A stretch of 64,000 nucleotides of DNA from Acidisoma sp965199065 (GCF_965199065.1 NZ_CBDAQN010000003.1:1612001-1676000); one strand, 5' to 3'; positions 50,193 to 59,271 are shown, counted from the first letter of the stretch. Notes: generated by a model not told the origin, from the letters alone. Made by a program: numbers and translations.

Positions 50193-50254
50193 CTCGCCCA
50201 GTCCGGGACGACCAGCTGAACGCGCAGGCGTTTGGCGCTTGAGGAGTGTTAAGT

Positions 50255-50632
50255 GTGGCGCGTATTGCTGGGGTGAACATCCCGACCAACAAGCGGGTGG
50301 TCATCAGCCTGCGTTATATCTACGGCATCGGACCCACCAACGCGCAGCAGATCTGCACGCGATTGGGTATCGCTGCCGAGCGTCGGGTCAATCAGCTGTC
50401 CGATGACGAGGTGCTCCGCATCCGCGAGATCATCGACCGGGAGTTCCGGGTCGAAGGCGATCTGCGGCGCGAGGTGTCGATGAACATCAAGCGGCTCATG
50501 GACCTTGGGTGCTATCGCGGCCTGCGTCATCGCCGTGGTCTTCCGGTTCGCGGCCAGCGCACGCACACCAACGCCCGCACCCGCAAGGGCAAGGCCGTGG
50601 CGATTGCCGGCAAGAAGAAGGTGACGAAGTAA
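50255..50632 (+). CDS. rpsM: 30S ribosomal protein S13
   Basis: 125 residues from GTG 50255 (ARIAGVNIPTNKRV), with GAGGAG 6-7 nt upstream. Contains YIYGIGPTNAQQIC, RRNIKRLMDLG-type segment (NIKRLMDLGCYRGLRHRRGLP) and the basic tail TRKGKAVAIAGKKK. A longer frame from 50246 adds three residues but lacks the family start. Confidence 0.97.
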   Translation: MARIAGVNIPTNKRVVISLRYIYGIGPTNAQQICTRLGIAAERRVNQLSDDEVLRIREIIDREFRVEGDLRREVSMNIKRLMDLGCYRGLRHRRGLPVRGQRTHTNARTRKGKAVAIAGKKKVTK

Positions 50633-50740
50633 GGCGGGCAACTGCCTTTCGTTCTGCACCTTGCGTTAAGCTGCATCCGACGCCGATCGCAATCTGGCCC
50701 CGAGCCGGAGCGATCGTCGTATTTTTGACAGGATTTATCC

Positions 50741-51139
50741 ATGGCGAAGCCCGCCGCGACGACCTCGCGCCCCCGCAAAAAAGAGCGCAAGAACATCAGC
50801 TCCGGCGTCGCGCACGTCGCCGCGACCTTCAACAACACCGTGGTGACGATAACCGACGCCCAGGGCAACACGATCGCCTGGTCGTCGGCCGGCAGCCAGG
50901 GTTTCAAGGGCAGCCGCAAGTCGACGCCCTATGCCGCTCAGGTCGCTGCCGAGGATGCGGGTCGCAAGGCGCGCGAGCATGGCATGGAGCAGCTCGAGAT
51001 CGAGGTCAGCGGCCCTGGTTCGGGACGCGAGAGTGCGCTCCGCGCCCTGCAGACGGTGGGCTTCTCGGTAAGCTCGATTCGCGACACGACGGCGGTGCCG
51101 CATAACGGTTGCCGGCCGCGCAAGCGCCGCCGGGTCTAA
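50741..51139 (+). CDS. rpsK: 30S ribosomal protein S11
   Basis: 132 residues. GVAHVAATFNNTVVTITDAQGN, SSAGSQGFKGSRKSTPYAAQ and the C-terminal TAVPHNGCRPRKRRRV are the standard S11 sequence. It lies 108 bp after rpsM and 98 bp before rpoA, all on the plus strand. Confidence 0.98.
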   Translation: MAKPAATTSRPRKKERKNISSGVAHVAATFNNTVVTITDAQGNTIAWSSAGSQGFKGSRKSTPYAAQVAAEDAGRKAREHGMEQLEIEVSGPGSGRESALRALQTVGFSVSSIRDTTAVPHNGCRPRKRRRV

Positions 51140-51237
51140 CGGGTCGAGAGAGCCGTCCTGTCGCCGGAACGATCGATCCCCTCCCCGCCTGTCGAGTGGA
51201 GGGCTCGGCGCCCGGCTTGTTCTTTTAAGAGGCGAAC

Positions 51238-52257
51238 GTGGTATTGCAGAGAAATTGGGAATCGCTGATCAAGCCTGAGAAGCTCGAAGTAGAGCCGGGT
51301 AACGATCCCTCCTGCGTCGCCACCGTCGTGGCGGAGCCGCTGGAGCGCGGCTTCGGCATGACCTTGGGCAACGCGATCCGGCGCGTCCTGCTGTCTTCCT
51401 TGCAGGGTGCGGCTGTGACAGCGGTGCAGATCGACGGCGTATTGCATGAATTCAGCACCATCCCCGGTGTCCGCGAGGACGTGACCGATATCGTGCTCAA
51501 CGTGAAGCAGCTCGCGCTGCGCATGCACGGTGAAGGCCCGAAGCGCATGATGCTCTCGGCCACCGGCCCGGGTGAAGTGCGCGCCGAGCAGATCCAGGCC
51601 GGCCATGACATCGAGATCATGAACCCGGAACTCGTCATCTGCACGCTGGACGAGGGCGTGAAGCTTGGCATGGAGTTCACGATCAACCTCGGCAAGGGCT
51701 ATGTCGCGGCCGCGGCCAACCGTCCGGAAGATGCGCCGATCGGGTTGATCCCGGTGGACAGCATCTACTCGCCGGTCAAGCGCGTGTCGTACAAGGTCGA
51801 GCCGACCCGCGTCGGGCAGGTGACGGACTACGACAAGCTGCTGCTGACGGTCGAAACGAATGGCGCGGTGACGCCCGAGGATGCGGTGGCGCTCGCCGCT
51901 CGCATTCTTCAGGATCAGCTGCAGCTGTTCATCAACTTCGACGAGCCGCAACAACTTCGTCTGGAAGAGCAGCAGGACGACCTGCCGTTCAACCGCAACC
52001 TGCTCCGCAAGGTGGACGAACTCGAACTTTCGGTCCGCAGTGCGAACTGCCTGAAGAACGACAACATCGTCTATATCGGCGATCTCGTTCAGAAGAGCGA
52101 GCAGGAGATGCTGCGGACGCCGAACTTTGGCCGCAAGTCCTTGAACGAGATCAAGGAAGTTCTGACGGCCATGGGTTTGGCACTTGGCATGAACGTGCAG
52201 GGCTGGCCGCCTGAGAACATCGAGGACCTTGCCAGGCGGCTCGAAGAGCCGTTCTGA
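51238..52257 (+). CDS. rpoA: RNA polymerase subunit alpha
   Basis: 339 residues. The N-terminal dimerisation domain (PLERGFGMTLGNAIRRVLLSSLQGAA) and C-terminal domain (LSVRSANCLKNDNIVYIGDLVQKSEQEMLRTPNFGRKSLNEIKEVL) that contacts UP elements and activators are intact. It begins with GTG, with TAAGAGG as a ribosome-binding site upstream. Confidence 0.98.
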   Translation: MVLQRNWESLIKPEKLEVEPGNDPSCVATVVAEPLERGFGMTLGNAIRRVLLSSLQGAAVTAVQIDGVLHEFSTIPGVREDVTDIVLNVKQLALRMHGEGPKRMMLSATGPGEVRAEQIQAGHDIEIMNPELVICTLDEGVKLGMEFTINLGKGYVAAAANRPEDAPIGLIPVDSIYSPVKRVSYKVEPTRVGQVTDYDKLLLTVETNGAVTPEDAVALAARILQDQLQLFINFDEPQQLRLEEQQDDLPFNRNLLRKVDELELSVRSANCLKNDNIVYIGDLVQKSEQEMLRTPNFGRKSLNEIKEVLTAMGLALGMNVQGWPPENIEDLARRLEEPF

Positions 52258-52317
52258 AGGTTGGATTCAGCTACCGCGTTTTGATGATCAGCACGCACAG
52301 GTCAAAGGACTGAAACC

Positions 52318-52752
52318 ATGCGTCACGGCGTTTCCGGGCGGAAGCTCGGCGTTACCTCCACCCATCGCCTAGCGATGTTCCGCAATATGGCAGTGGCTCT
52401 TATCAAGCATGAGCAGATCACGACGACGTTGCCGAAGGCGAAGGAGCTGCGGCCCGTCGCCGAGAAGCTCATCACGCTCGGCAAGCGCGGTGACCTGCAT
52501 GCGCGTCGGCAGGCCTACGCGCAGCTGCGGAACGATGTGATCGTGACGAAGCTCTTCACTGCGATGGCTGAGCGTTACAAGGGCCGTGCTGGCGGCTACA
52601 CCCGCGTTTTGAAGGCCGGTGTCCGCTACGGCGACGCCGCCCCGATGGCGATCATCGAGTTCGTCGACCGCGATCCGTCGGCCAAGGGCCAGGACAGCGG
52701 TCCGAAGCCGGAAGTGAACACCGAGGCGCAGTTCCCGACCGCCGAAGACTGA
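52318..52752 (+). CDS. rplQ: 50S ribosomal protein L17
   Basis: 144 residues. MRHGVSGRKLGVTSTHRLAMFRNMAVALIKHEQI is the diagnostic N-terminus; RAGGYTRVLK and MAIIEFVDRD are conserved. The C-terminal ~20 residues are an acidic, variable extension. Last gene of the alpha block, followed by a hairpin and a terminator. Confidence 0.98.
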   Translation: MRHGVSGRKLGVTSTHRLAMFRNMAVALIKHEQITTTLPKAKELRPVAEKLITLGKRGDLHARRQAYAQLRNDVIVTKLFTAMAERYKGRAGGYTRVLKAGVRYGDAAPMAIIEFVDRDPSAKGQDSGPKPEVNTEAQFPTAED

Positions 52753-52764
52753 TGAAAGTTTTTT

Positions 52765-52786
52765 GCTTCTTTTTGTAAAAAGAAGC
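52765..52786. repeat. AT-rich 10-bp hairpin after rplQ, probable dispersed intergenic element
   Basis: GCTTCTTTTT-GT-AAAAAGAAGC is a perfect 10-bp inverted repeat in an otherwise GC-rich genome, preceded by a T-run. It resembles short intergenic hairpins I recall from Acetobacteraceae genomes, but I have only one copy here and cannot compare genomes. Confidence 0.45.
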
Positions 52787-52800
52787 GCTTTCTTCTGCTG

Positions 52801-52835
52801 AAGGGCGGGCCTGTCGGTCCGCCCTTTTCGTTTCT
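52801..52835 (+). terminator. Rho-independent terminator of the alpha operon
   Basis: AAGGGCGGGCC-TGTC-GGTCCGCCCTT makes an 11-bp stem with one G-U pair and a 4-nt loop, followed by TTCGTTTCT. It lies 49 bp after the rplQ stop and is the clearest terminator in the window. Confidence 0.8.
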
Positions 52836-52860
52836 GTCTCGTGCTTGAGGTTCATTTCGC

Positions 52861-54222
52861 GTGGCTCGTCCTCCCGCCCCGTCCGGCGATCTGTTTGGCG
52901 CTGAGCCGTCCGTCGCGCCCGCACCGCGTGCCGGTTCGAAGAAGCCGCGGCCGCTTGCCGACCGGCTACGGCCGATGTCGCTCGGGGATGTCACCGGGCA
53001 GGACCATCTTGTGGGACCGGACGGCACGCTGACGCGCATGCTGGCGCGCGGCTCGCTCGCCTCGCTTATCCTTTGGGGGCCGCCGGGTGTCGGCAAGACG
53101 ACGATCGCGCGGCTGATCGCCGATCAGGCCGGGCTGTTGTTCTCTCAGATCTCCGCCGTGTTCTCGGGCGTCGGCGATCTCAAGCGCGTCTTCGAGGAAG
53201 CGGCCCGGCATATGCGGACGGGGCAGGCCACGCTGCTGTTCGTCGACGAGATTCACCGCTTCAACCGCGCCCAGCAGGATGCGTTTCTGCCCGTGGTCGA
53301 GGAGGGCATCGTCACGCTCATCGGCGCGACGACCGAGAACCCCTCCTTCGCCCTCAACGGCGCTTTGCTGTCGCGGTGTCAGGTTCTGGTGCTCAAGCGG
53401 CTCGATGATGCGGCGCTCGACCAGCTGCTGACCCGCGCCGAGACCGAGATCGGGCGCGTGCTCCCGCTCGACCACGAGGCACGCGCCAGCCTGAGGGCGA
53501 TGTCGGATGGCGATGGCCGCTACCTGCTCAACATGGCCGAGCAGTTGTTCTCGCTGCCGGACGAGACGCCGCCGCTCGATGCGGCGGCGCTGTCCGACCT
53601 GCTGTCCAAGCGCGCCGCGCTCTACGACAAAGACCGCGAGGAGCACTACAACCTCATTTCTGCGCTGCATAAGTCGTTGCGCGGATCGGACCCTGACGCG
53701 GCGCTCTACTGGTTCTCGCGCATGCTGCTCGGCGGGGAGGACCCGCGCTACATCGCCCGCCGGTTGCTGCGCTTCGCGGCCGAGGATGTCGGCATGGCCG
53801 ATCCCCAGGCGCTCCTCGTGACGGAGACGGCGTGGCAGACCTACGAGCGGCTCGGCAGCCCTGAAGGCGAGTTGGCCCTGGCTCAGGCGGTCGTCTATCT
53901 CGGCACGGCGCCCAAATCGAACGCGGTTTATGCCGCCTTCGGAGCGGCGCAGAAGGCAGCGCGGGCGACCGGCAGCCTGATGCCTCCCGCCCACATCCGC
54001 AACGCGCCGACCAAACTCATGCGCGAACTTGGCTACGGCGAAGGCTATGCCTACGACCATGGGGAGGAAGACGCGTTCTCGGGGCAGAACTACTTCCCCG
54101 AGGGCATGGCGCGTGCCCGCTTCTACGAGCCGACAGGTCGCGGGCTGGAGCGCGAGATCGCTCGTCGTCTCGAGCATTGGGACCGCCTTCGCGCTGAACG
54201 CGGACAGGAGCCACAGGAATGA
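52861..54222 (+). CDS. rarA: replication-associated recombination protein A (RarA/MgsA)
   Basis: AAA+ ATPase of the MgsA/WRNIP1 family acting at stalled forks. 453 residues. PLADRLRPMSLGDVTGQDHLVGP, Walker A GPPGVGKT (73-80), Walker B FVDEIHRFNRAQQDAFLP and the sensor 1 region GATTENPSFALN are all present; C-terminal MgsA domain with PPAHIRNAPTKLMRELGYG. Begins with GTG. Ends in an ATGA overlap with the pseudouridine synthase. Confidence 0.95.
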   Translation: MARPPAPSGDLFGAEPSVAPAPRAGSKKPRPLADRLRPMSLGDVTGQDHLVGPDGTLTRMLARGSLASLILWGPPGVGKTTIARLIADQAGLLFSQISAVFSGVGDLKRVFEEAARHMRTGQATLLFVDEIHRFNRAQQDAFLPVVEEGIVTLIGATTENPSFALNGALLSRCQVLVLKRLDDAALDQLLTRAETEIGRVLPLDHEARASLRAMSDGDGRYLLNMAEQLFSLPDETPPLDAAALSDLLSKRAALYDKDREEHYNLISALHKSLRGSDPDAALYWFSRMLLGGEDPRYIARRLLRFAAEDVGMADPQALLVTETAWQTYERLGSPEGELALAQAVVYLGTAPKSNAVYAAFGAAQKAARATGSLMPPAHIRNAPTKLMRELGYGEGYAYDHGEEDAFSGQNYFPEGMARARFYEPTGRGLEREIARRLEHWDRLRAERGQEPQE

Positions 54223-55202
54223 GCGGCGTCGAAGAACGCATGGTGACGCTGGATGAGGCGGATATCCGGCTGGACCGCTGGTTCCGCCGGCATTTTCCTG
54301 GCCTGACCCAGGGCGCGATCGAGAAGCTCTGCCGGACCGGCCAGATCCGGGTGCAGGGGAAGCGGTCCGAGGCCTCGACCCGTCTTCAGCCCGGCCAGAC
54401 GATCCGCGTGCCGCCGCCCGTACAGGCCGCCGCCGAGGGTCAGCCCGACCGCGCGCCAAAGCCGCTCGATGCGCGGACGGTGAAGGATCTCGCGCGGATG
54501 GTGATCTACAAGGACGACTGGGTCATCGCCATCGACAAGCCGCCGGGGCTCGCGACCCAGGGCGGTCCCGGCATCACCAAGCATCTCGACGGCATGCTGG
54601 ATGGGCTGCGGTTTGGCGCGCCTGACCGGCCGCGCCTCGTGCATCGGCTGGATCGGGACACCTCGGGCGTGCTGCTGCTGGCGCGGACGCCCGGGATCGC
54701 GGCCAAGCTCGCCGCCGCCTTCCGCGGTCGTACGGTGCGGAAAACCTATTGGGCCGTCGTGAACGGCCTGCCGGTGCCGATGGAAGGGCGTATCGACAAG
54801 GCCCTGGCGCGGACACAGGGTTTGGGCGGCGCACGAAGCAGCATCGCCCATCCGTCCGATCCCGAGGCGACCAAGGCCGTGACGGAGTACACGACCATCG
54901 ACCATGCCGGCCGGAAGTTCAGCTGGCTGGGACTTCATCCGCACACCGGCCGCACCCATCAGCTGCGAGTGCATTGTGCGGCGCTCGGCAACCCCATCCT
55001 CGGTGACGTGGCCTACGGCGGCGAGTCTGGCATGGAGACCGTCACCGGTCGGCTCCACCTGCACGCTCGCGCGCTGGTGCTGCCGCATCCGGCAGGCGGC
55101 GAACTCTCGGTGAGCGCGCCGCTCCCGCCACACATGGCGGAGACGTTTCAGCAGCTCGGCTTTGTCGCACCCGCAGCCGAACCGGCGCGTTGGCAGGATT
55201 AG
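54219..55202 (+). CDS. RluA-family pseudouridine synthase (RluC-like)
   Basis: 327 residues. An N-terminal S4 RNA-binding domain (RLDRWFRRHFPGLTQGAIEKLCRTGQI) is followed by the catalytic domain with Asp145 in HRLDRDTSG. HTGRTHQLRVHC is the usual C-terminal motif. It modifies uridines in 23S rRNA, probably at the RluC positions; RluD cannot be ruled out. Its start overlaps the rarA stop by 4 bp. Confidence 0.92.
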   Translation: MSGVEERMVTLDEADIRLDRWFRRHFPGLTQGAIEKLCRTGQIRVQGKRSEASTRLQPGQTIRVPPPVQAAAEGQPDRAPKPLDARTVKDLARMVIYKDDWVIAIDKPPGLATQGGPGITKHLDGMLDGLRFGAPDRPRLVHRLDRDTSGVLLLARTPGIAAKLAAAFRGRTVRKTYWAVVNGLPVPMEGRIDKALARTQGLGGARSSIAHPSDPEATKAVTEYTTIDHAGRKFSWLGLHPHTGRTHQLRVHCAALGNPILGDVAYGGESGMETVTGRLHLHARALVLPHPAGGELSVSAPLPPHMAETFQQLGFVAPAAEPARWQD

Positions 55203-55224
55203 CCCGCGCCTCCCGCCGGGCGGC

Positions 55225-56076
55225 TTACGACGCCAGATCGTCGGGAACTGTGAAGCCAAGCCGGTCGAGCGCTTCAAGCTCCGCGCGAACGGCAGGAGCT
55301 GCCGCCTCGATGAAGGCGTGAGGTGGCGTTCGCCACTGCGTCACGTTGTGTCGGACGGCAAACGTCTCCGGAGCATAGGCGACGTGCCTGATCGCGAGGA
55401 AGTCCTCGAACGTTCTCATGAGGGCAGCTGGATCGCGTTCTATGTCGGAGAACTGCCAGACAAGGCAGTTCTCGCGGCCGGCAGCGGCCAGGATCGCCTC
55501 GATCGTCATTGAGTAGGCGCCGTGGCGGAAGCACCCGCTCTCCGAGAGGAAATGCGCGTATGTCTCGACGCTCCAGTCCGCCATTGTGTCGTACTGGCCG
55601 ATGATGCTGGCGTGGAAGCGGGCATGGCTCCACATCCTTTGCATCGGTGACCTCAGCCCATAGGTGACCCGGACCTCCCGCGTCAGATGCTTTACGTGCG
55701 CCCAGCCCTGGGGCGGCAGCAGCGCGTACATGTTGCTGAACTCAGCGCAGTAAGCGCGCTCTCCGCGATGGGTGAAGAGGTTGGCGAGCCAGACGTCGTC
55801 CACAGGACCCGCAAGATAGAGCTTGAACCAGTCGAGCAGGGCCGGCACCGATCTGAGCGGCGTCTGCGGCAACAGCCGGTTGATGTGATACCTTGCCGTC
55901 TCGATACGTTGGACATCGCTTAGCAGGCCGAAGTCGCCGTGCTTGTCCCAAAAGAAATGGATCTCCTTGATCGGGACCGTATCGATGTCGGGATGTTCTT
56001 TGAGCAGCTCATAAAGCCAGGAGGTTCCGGCCTTCATGGCTCCGACGTTGAAGAGCATCCGATCGAAGATATACAT
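55225..56076 (-). CDS. sulfotransferase-family protein
   Basis: About 283 residues. The PAPS 5'-phosphosulfate loop is NVGAMKAGTSWLYELL, and the 3'-phosphate motif is LRSPMQRMWSHARF. This matches heparan-type/Stf0-like bacterial sulfotransferases that modify glycans or lipids. ATG 56076 gives a normal short N-terminus; the frame extends to TTG 56142. It is isolated, convergent with the pseudouridine synthase and followed upstream by the dehydrogenase. Confidence 0.82.
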   Translation of the reverse strand: MYIFDRMLFNVGAMKAGTSWLYELLKEHPDIDTVPIKEIHFFWDKHGDFGLLSDVQRIETARYHINRLLPQTPLRSVPALLDWFKLYLAGPVDDVWLANLFTHRGERAYCAEFSNMYALLPPQGWAHVKHLTREVRVTYGLRSPMQRMWSHARFHASIIGQYDTMADWSVETYAHFLSESGCFRHGAYSMTIEAILAAAGRENCLVWQFSDIERDPAALMRTFEDFLAIRHVAYAPETFAVRHNVTQWRTPPHAFIEAAAPAVRAELEALDRLGFTVPDDLAS

Positions 56077-56166
56077 CGCCGAGATCGTTCCATGGGAAGA
56101 AGGCAAAGCCGCCACGGAGACAATCGTATTTCGCGCACTCAAGTCAAGTTAGATGTGGTATCGTAA

Positions 56167-57168
56167 CTAACTCGGCGATGGCTGTTCCCTGGAACCATCA
56201 AGCCGTGATGGCACCACGATGCGATCGGGCGGCACGATGCCACCCGTTAGCGCAGCCACCACGCACTCCGCGGCATCCGTCGCCATCTGCACCATGGAAA
56301 GCGCGGTGACGCCCGCGACATGAGGCGTCAGAACGACCGACGGGTGCCGGCGAAACGGATGATCCGGCGGCGGCGGCTCGCTCGTCGTCACATCCAGCCC
56401 CGCCCCGGCGATATGGCCGCTATCGAGCGCCGCCAGCAGGGCGCTTTCGTCGATAAGCCCACCTCGGGCCGTGTTCACGATCAACGAGCCCCTCGGCAGC
56501 AGGGCGAGGGTGCGGGCGTTGAGCATCTCCCGGCTCTCCTCCGTCAATGCCGTGTGGAGCGAAAGGATGTCGCTCTCCCGGAGCAGCGTCTCGAGGTTGG
56601 AGACGCGACGCGCATGGCGGAAGGCCATGTCGTCGGCGTGCCTGGAGACGGCAGAGACCGTCATCCCGAGCCCCTGGCCGAGACGAGCCGTCTCCTGCCC
56701 GATAGGGCCCATGCCGACGAGCCCGAGACGGAGGCCCGCGATATCCCGGACCTGCATATCGCCTTCGCGCCATCCCGCAGCCGCGACACGACGCTGCATG
56801 CCAGGAAGGTCTTTGACCATAAGGAAGATCAAGGCGATCGCATGTTCGGCGACAGCGCGCGCGTTGGCGCCGGGCGTACGCGTCACCAGCACGCCTCGCG
56901 CCCGCGCGGCCTCCAGATCCACCTCATCGGTGCCGGCGCCATGCCGCGCGATGACCCGGAGGTTGGGTGCCGCATCCATGACCGCCGCCGTTATCCGGCC
57001 CTGGCGGGCGATGATAGCGGCGGCGTCAACCTCTGCGGCGGCCTCGGCGACACGTTCCGGGGGCGGGAAAGCCTCGACAAAATGGAGATCGCAACCGGCA
57101 GCCTCGAGCACGGCTACCCCCTCGGCCGCGAGATGCGGCGAGTTAATCAGAACAGTCATGGAGCCCAT
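56167..57168 (-). CDS. D-isomer-specific 2-hydroxyacid dehydrogenase
   Basis: 333 residues. NAD-binding GMGPIG in GLRLGLVGMGPIGQE, catalytic Arg (NTARGG), Glu (LDVTTSEPPPP) and His (LTPHVAG) all present. Probably phosphoglycerate- or hydroxyphenylpyruvate-type; the substrate is not determined. It begins 3 nt after olsB, so it may be the last gene of mucR-fur-olsB. Confidence 0.9.
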   Translation of the reverse strand: MGSMTVLINSPHLAAEGVAVLEAAGCDLHFVEAFPPPERVAEAAAEVDAAAIIARQGRITAAVMDAAPNLRVIARHGAGTDEVDLEAARARGVLVTRTPGANARAVAEHAIALIFLMVKDLPGMQRRVAAAGWREGDMQVRDIAGLRLGLVGMGPIGQETARLGQGLGMTVSAVSRHADDMAFRHARRVSNLETLLRESDILSLHTALTEESREMLNARTLALLPRGSLIVNTARGGLIDESALLAALDSGHIAGAGLDVTTSEPPPPDHPFRRHPSVVLTPHVAGVTALSMVQMATDAAECVVAALTGGIVPPDRIVVPSRLDGSREQPSPS

Positions 57169-57171
57169 AGG

Positions 57172-57999
57172 CTAGCGCCGATCCCGATCGCGTTCGAAGT
57201 GCCGGAAGTATTTGCCGGTGACGAGGTCCGTTTGCACGACGATGGCGACGTCGGTGGTGTTGAACTGATAATCCACGACGGCTCCGTCGCCGACGAAGCC
57301 ACCGAGGCGCAGGTACCCCTTGATGAGCGGCGGCAACCCCACCAGGACCTGGCGCGGATCGATCTCGGCCGGGTCCATGCGGCGCATATCCACGTAGCGA
57401 GACGGCAGGGCGCGTAGCCTGATATCCGCCGGCGCCAGATGGTTGGTGTAAAGATAAGTCAGCTCGGCCGCCAAGGCGTCCACATCCGTCCCCGGCAGGC
57501 TCGCACAGCCGAACATGAGGTCGATGTTGTGGGTGAAGACATAGGCGGCGATCCCTCGCCACAGCAGCTGCATCGCCGCCCGCCCGCGATAGGCGGCATC
57601 GACGCAGGAGCGGCCAAGCTCCAGAACATGGCCAGGAAAACGCTCGATCAGGGAGATGTCGTATTCGTCGGCCGAGTAGAACCGGCCGATGCTCTCGGCG
57701 GCCTCCCGCCGGATCAGGCGATAGGTGCCGACCACCGCGTCTGGTCCGTCGCCGAGGTCGTGGTCCATCACGAGAAGATGGTCCGCGACGCCATCATAGC
57801 GGTCGCAGTCGCGGCCGCTGGCGGCGGCGGCGGCATCGGGCTGAGCCCCAAGCTCCTGATAAAAGACTCGGTAGCGCAGCGCCTGGGCGGCTTCCAGCTC
57901 CTCTGGGGTGCGGGCGATCCGCAGCCCGAGGTTGCCGGCGCGCAGTTCCCCGATGCCCTCCTCCACTTCGATCCCGGCCAAAGGTTCGGACAAGATCAC
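57172..57999 (-). CDS. olsB: ornithine N-alpha-acyltransferase OlsB
   Basis: Acylates ornithine with a 3-hydroxyacyl group, the first step of phosphate-free ornithine lipid synthesis. 275 residues. RYRVFYQELGA, ELGRSCVDAAYRGRAAMQLLWRGIAAYV and MFGCASLPGTD are the OlsB/GNAT signature. Starts with GTG directly after the fur stop, without spacing. olsA is not in the window. Confidence 0.87.
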   Translation of the reverse strand: MILSEPLAGIEVEEGIGELRAGNLGLRIARTPEELEAAQALRYRVFYQELGAQPDAAAAASGRDCDRYDGVADHLLVMDHDLGDGPDAVVGTYRLIRREAAESIGRFYSADEYDISLIERFPGHVLELGRSCVDAAYRGRAAMQLLWRGIAAYVFTHNIDLMFGCASLPGTDVDALAAELTYLYTNHLAPADIRLRALPSRYVDMRRMDPAEIDPRQVLVGLPPLIKGYLRLGGFVGDGAVVDYQFNTTDVAIVVQTDLVTGKYFRHFERDRDRR

Positions 58000-58587
58000 T
58001 TAATGTCCATGATCTGCATGCCCCTGGTCGGCATGCTCATGCAGGGTACGCCCCGCACCGGGTTCGTGCCCGCTCTCATGCCCGCTCTCATGCCCGCTCT
58101 CATGTCCGTTCTCATGTGCGGGTTCGCGCCTAACCTCGCGCGCAAGCGCCGCGGCCTTGGCGTCCGGCCCGGCTGTTTGTTCCGTCCGCCGCCGACCGAA
58201 CAGCTCCAGCCGATGGGAGGCGAGGTCGAAGCCCAGCCGGCCGGCGATCGCGCGGATCGCCGCCTCAAGCTCGGGGTCGATGAACTCGATCACCCGTCCG
58301 GTATCGACATCGACGAGATGGTGGTGTGGACCCGGCGTCGTCGGCTCGTAGCGCGCCCGGCCGCCGCCGAAGTCGCGCCGCTCGAGGATGCCGTTCTCTT
58401 CGAACAGGCGGACGGTGCGATACACGGTCGCGATCGACATGCGGTTGTCGAGCGCCACGGCGCGCCGGTAGAGTTCCTCGACGTCGGGATGATCCGCCGC
58501 ATCGGACAGGACGCTGGCGATAACGCGGCGCTGCCCCGTCATCTTCAGGCCCTTCTCGACGCACAGGCGCTCGATGCGCGACATCAT
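58000..58587 (-). CDS. fur: Fur-family metalloregulator with histidine-rich repeat tail
   Basis: 195 residues, longer than usual Fur/Mur (~140-150). The DNA-binding part (TGQRRVIASVLSDAADHPDVEELY, SIATVYRTVRLFEENGIL) and metal region (PGPHHHLVDVDTGRVIEF, ELEAAIRAIAGRLGFDLASHRLELFG) fit the alphaproteobacterial Fur/Mur group. The canonical two CxxC motifs are absent. The extra C-terminus holds Gly-His-Glu-Ser repeats and ends in an HEHADQGHADHGH-like His-rich stretch. olsB follows without a gap. Confidence 0.88.
   Translation of the reverse strand: MMSRIERLCVEKGLKMTGQRRVIASVLSDAADHPDVEELYRRAVALDNRMSIATVYRTVRLFEENGILERRDFGGGRARYEPTTPGPHHHLVDVDTGRVIEFIDPELEAAIRAIAGRLGFDLASHRLELFGRRRTEQTAGPDAKAAALAREVRREPAHENGHESGHESGHESGHEPGAGRTLHEHADQGHADHGH
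58067..58114. repeat. 12-bp tandem repeat inside fur
   Basis: Three identical TGCCCGCTCTCA units (58067-58078, 58079-58090, 58091-58102) and a fourth with two changes (to 58114). On the minus strand each encodes Gly-His-Glu-Ser. The unit is a multiple of three, so copy changes keep the frame. Confidence 0.9.
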
Positions 58588-58733
58588 CGTCTCGGCTCCG
58601 GTTCTATCCCCGCCTCCTCCGGCGCTATGCCGCAGGCTGCCGAGGGTGGAGATCCGGCAGGCCGACGGTTTCCATATACACCGTTATAGGCGAGCAGTCG
58701 GAGGAGGCAAACCTTCGGTTAAGGACGGGGGTA

Positions 58734-59177
58734 CTACCCGGCGCGGCTGCCGCGCGGCGCAGTGCCCTTGACCGGGGCGCGGGGCTTCGTTCCCAGGCCG
58801 ATCTTCTTCGCGAGCGAGGAGCGTTGGCGCGCGTAGTTCGGGGCGACCATCGGGTAGTCCGGCGGCAGCCCCCAGCGCTCGCGATACTGATCGGGCTCAA
58901 GGTTGTACGCCGTCTTGAGATGACGTTTCAGCATTTTGAGCTTTTTGCCGTCTTCAAGACAAACGATGTAATCGCCGAAGACGCTCTTCTTGACCGGAAC
59001 GGCCGGCTGCGGCTTCTCGGATGGCTCCACCTGCACGCCGACATTCGATAGTGTCCGGAAGACCTCCTGAATCAATGCAGGTAAAGCCTCAGGTGAAACG
59101 GTATTGTGCGAGACGTGAGCGGAGACAATCTGAGCTGTCCAGCCGAGGACACTCGGATTTGCGGTTTCGTCAGACAT
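58734..59177 (-). CDS. mucR: MucR/Ros-family transcriptional regulator
   Basis: 147 residues. The core YIVCLEDGKKLKMLKRHLKTAYNLEPDQYRERWGLPPDYPMVAPNYA is the MucR signature. Unlike Ros, positions of the second Cys (Asp here) and the distal His (Ala-Tyr) are changed, so classical zinc binding seems incomplete. MucR binds AT-rich DNA and controls polysaccharide, motility and cell-cycle genes. It lies 146 bp before fur. Confidence 0.93.
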   Translation of the reverse strand: MSDETANPSVLGWTAQIVSAHVSHNTVSPEALPALIQEVFRTLSNVGVQVEPSEKPQPAVPVKKSVFGDYIVCLEDGKKLKMLKRHLKTAYNLEPDQYRERWGLPPDYPMVAPNYARQRSSLAKKIGLGTKPRAPVKGTAPRGSRAG

Positions 59178-59271
59178 TGTTCTCGCTCCTGGCCGTAAGG
59201 CTTATGCAGGCATGTCGTTGTGGATAGGATATTTCTTGCACGCACGGCTTTTGGTAGAAGTAAGACTACAG

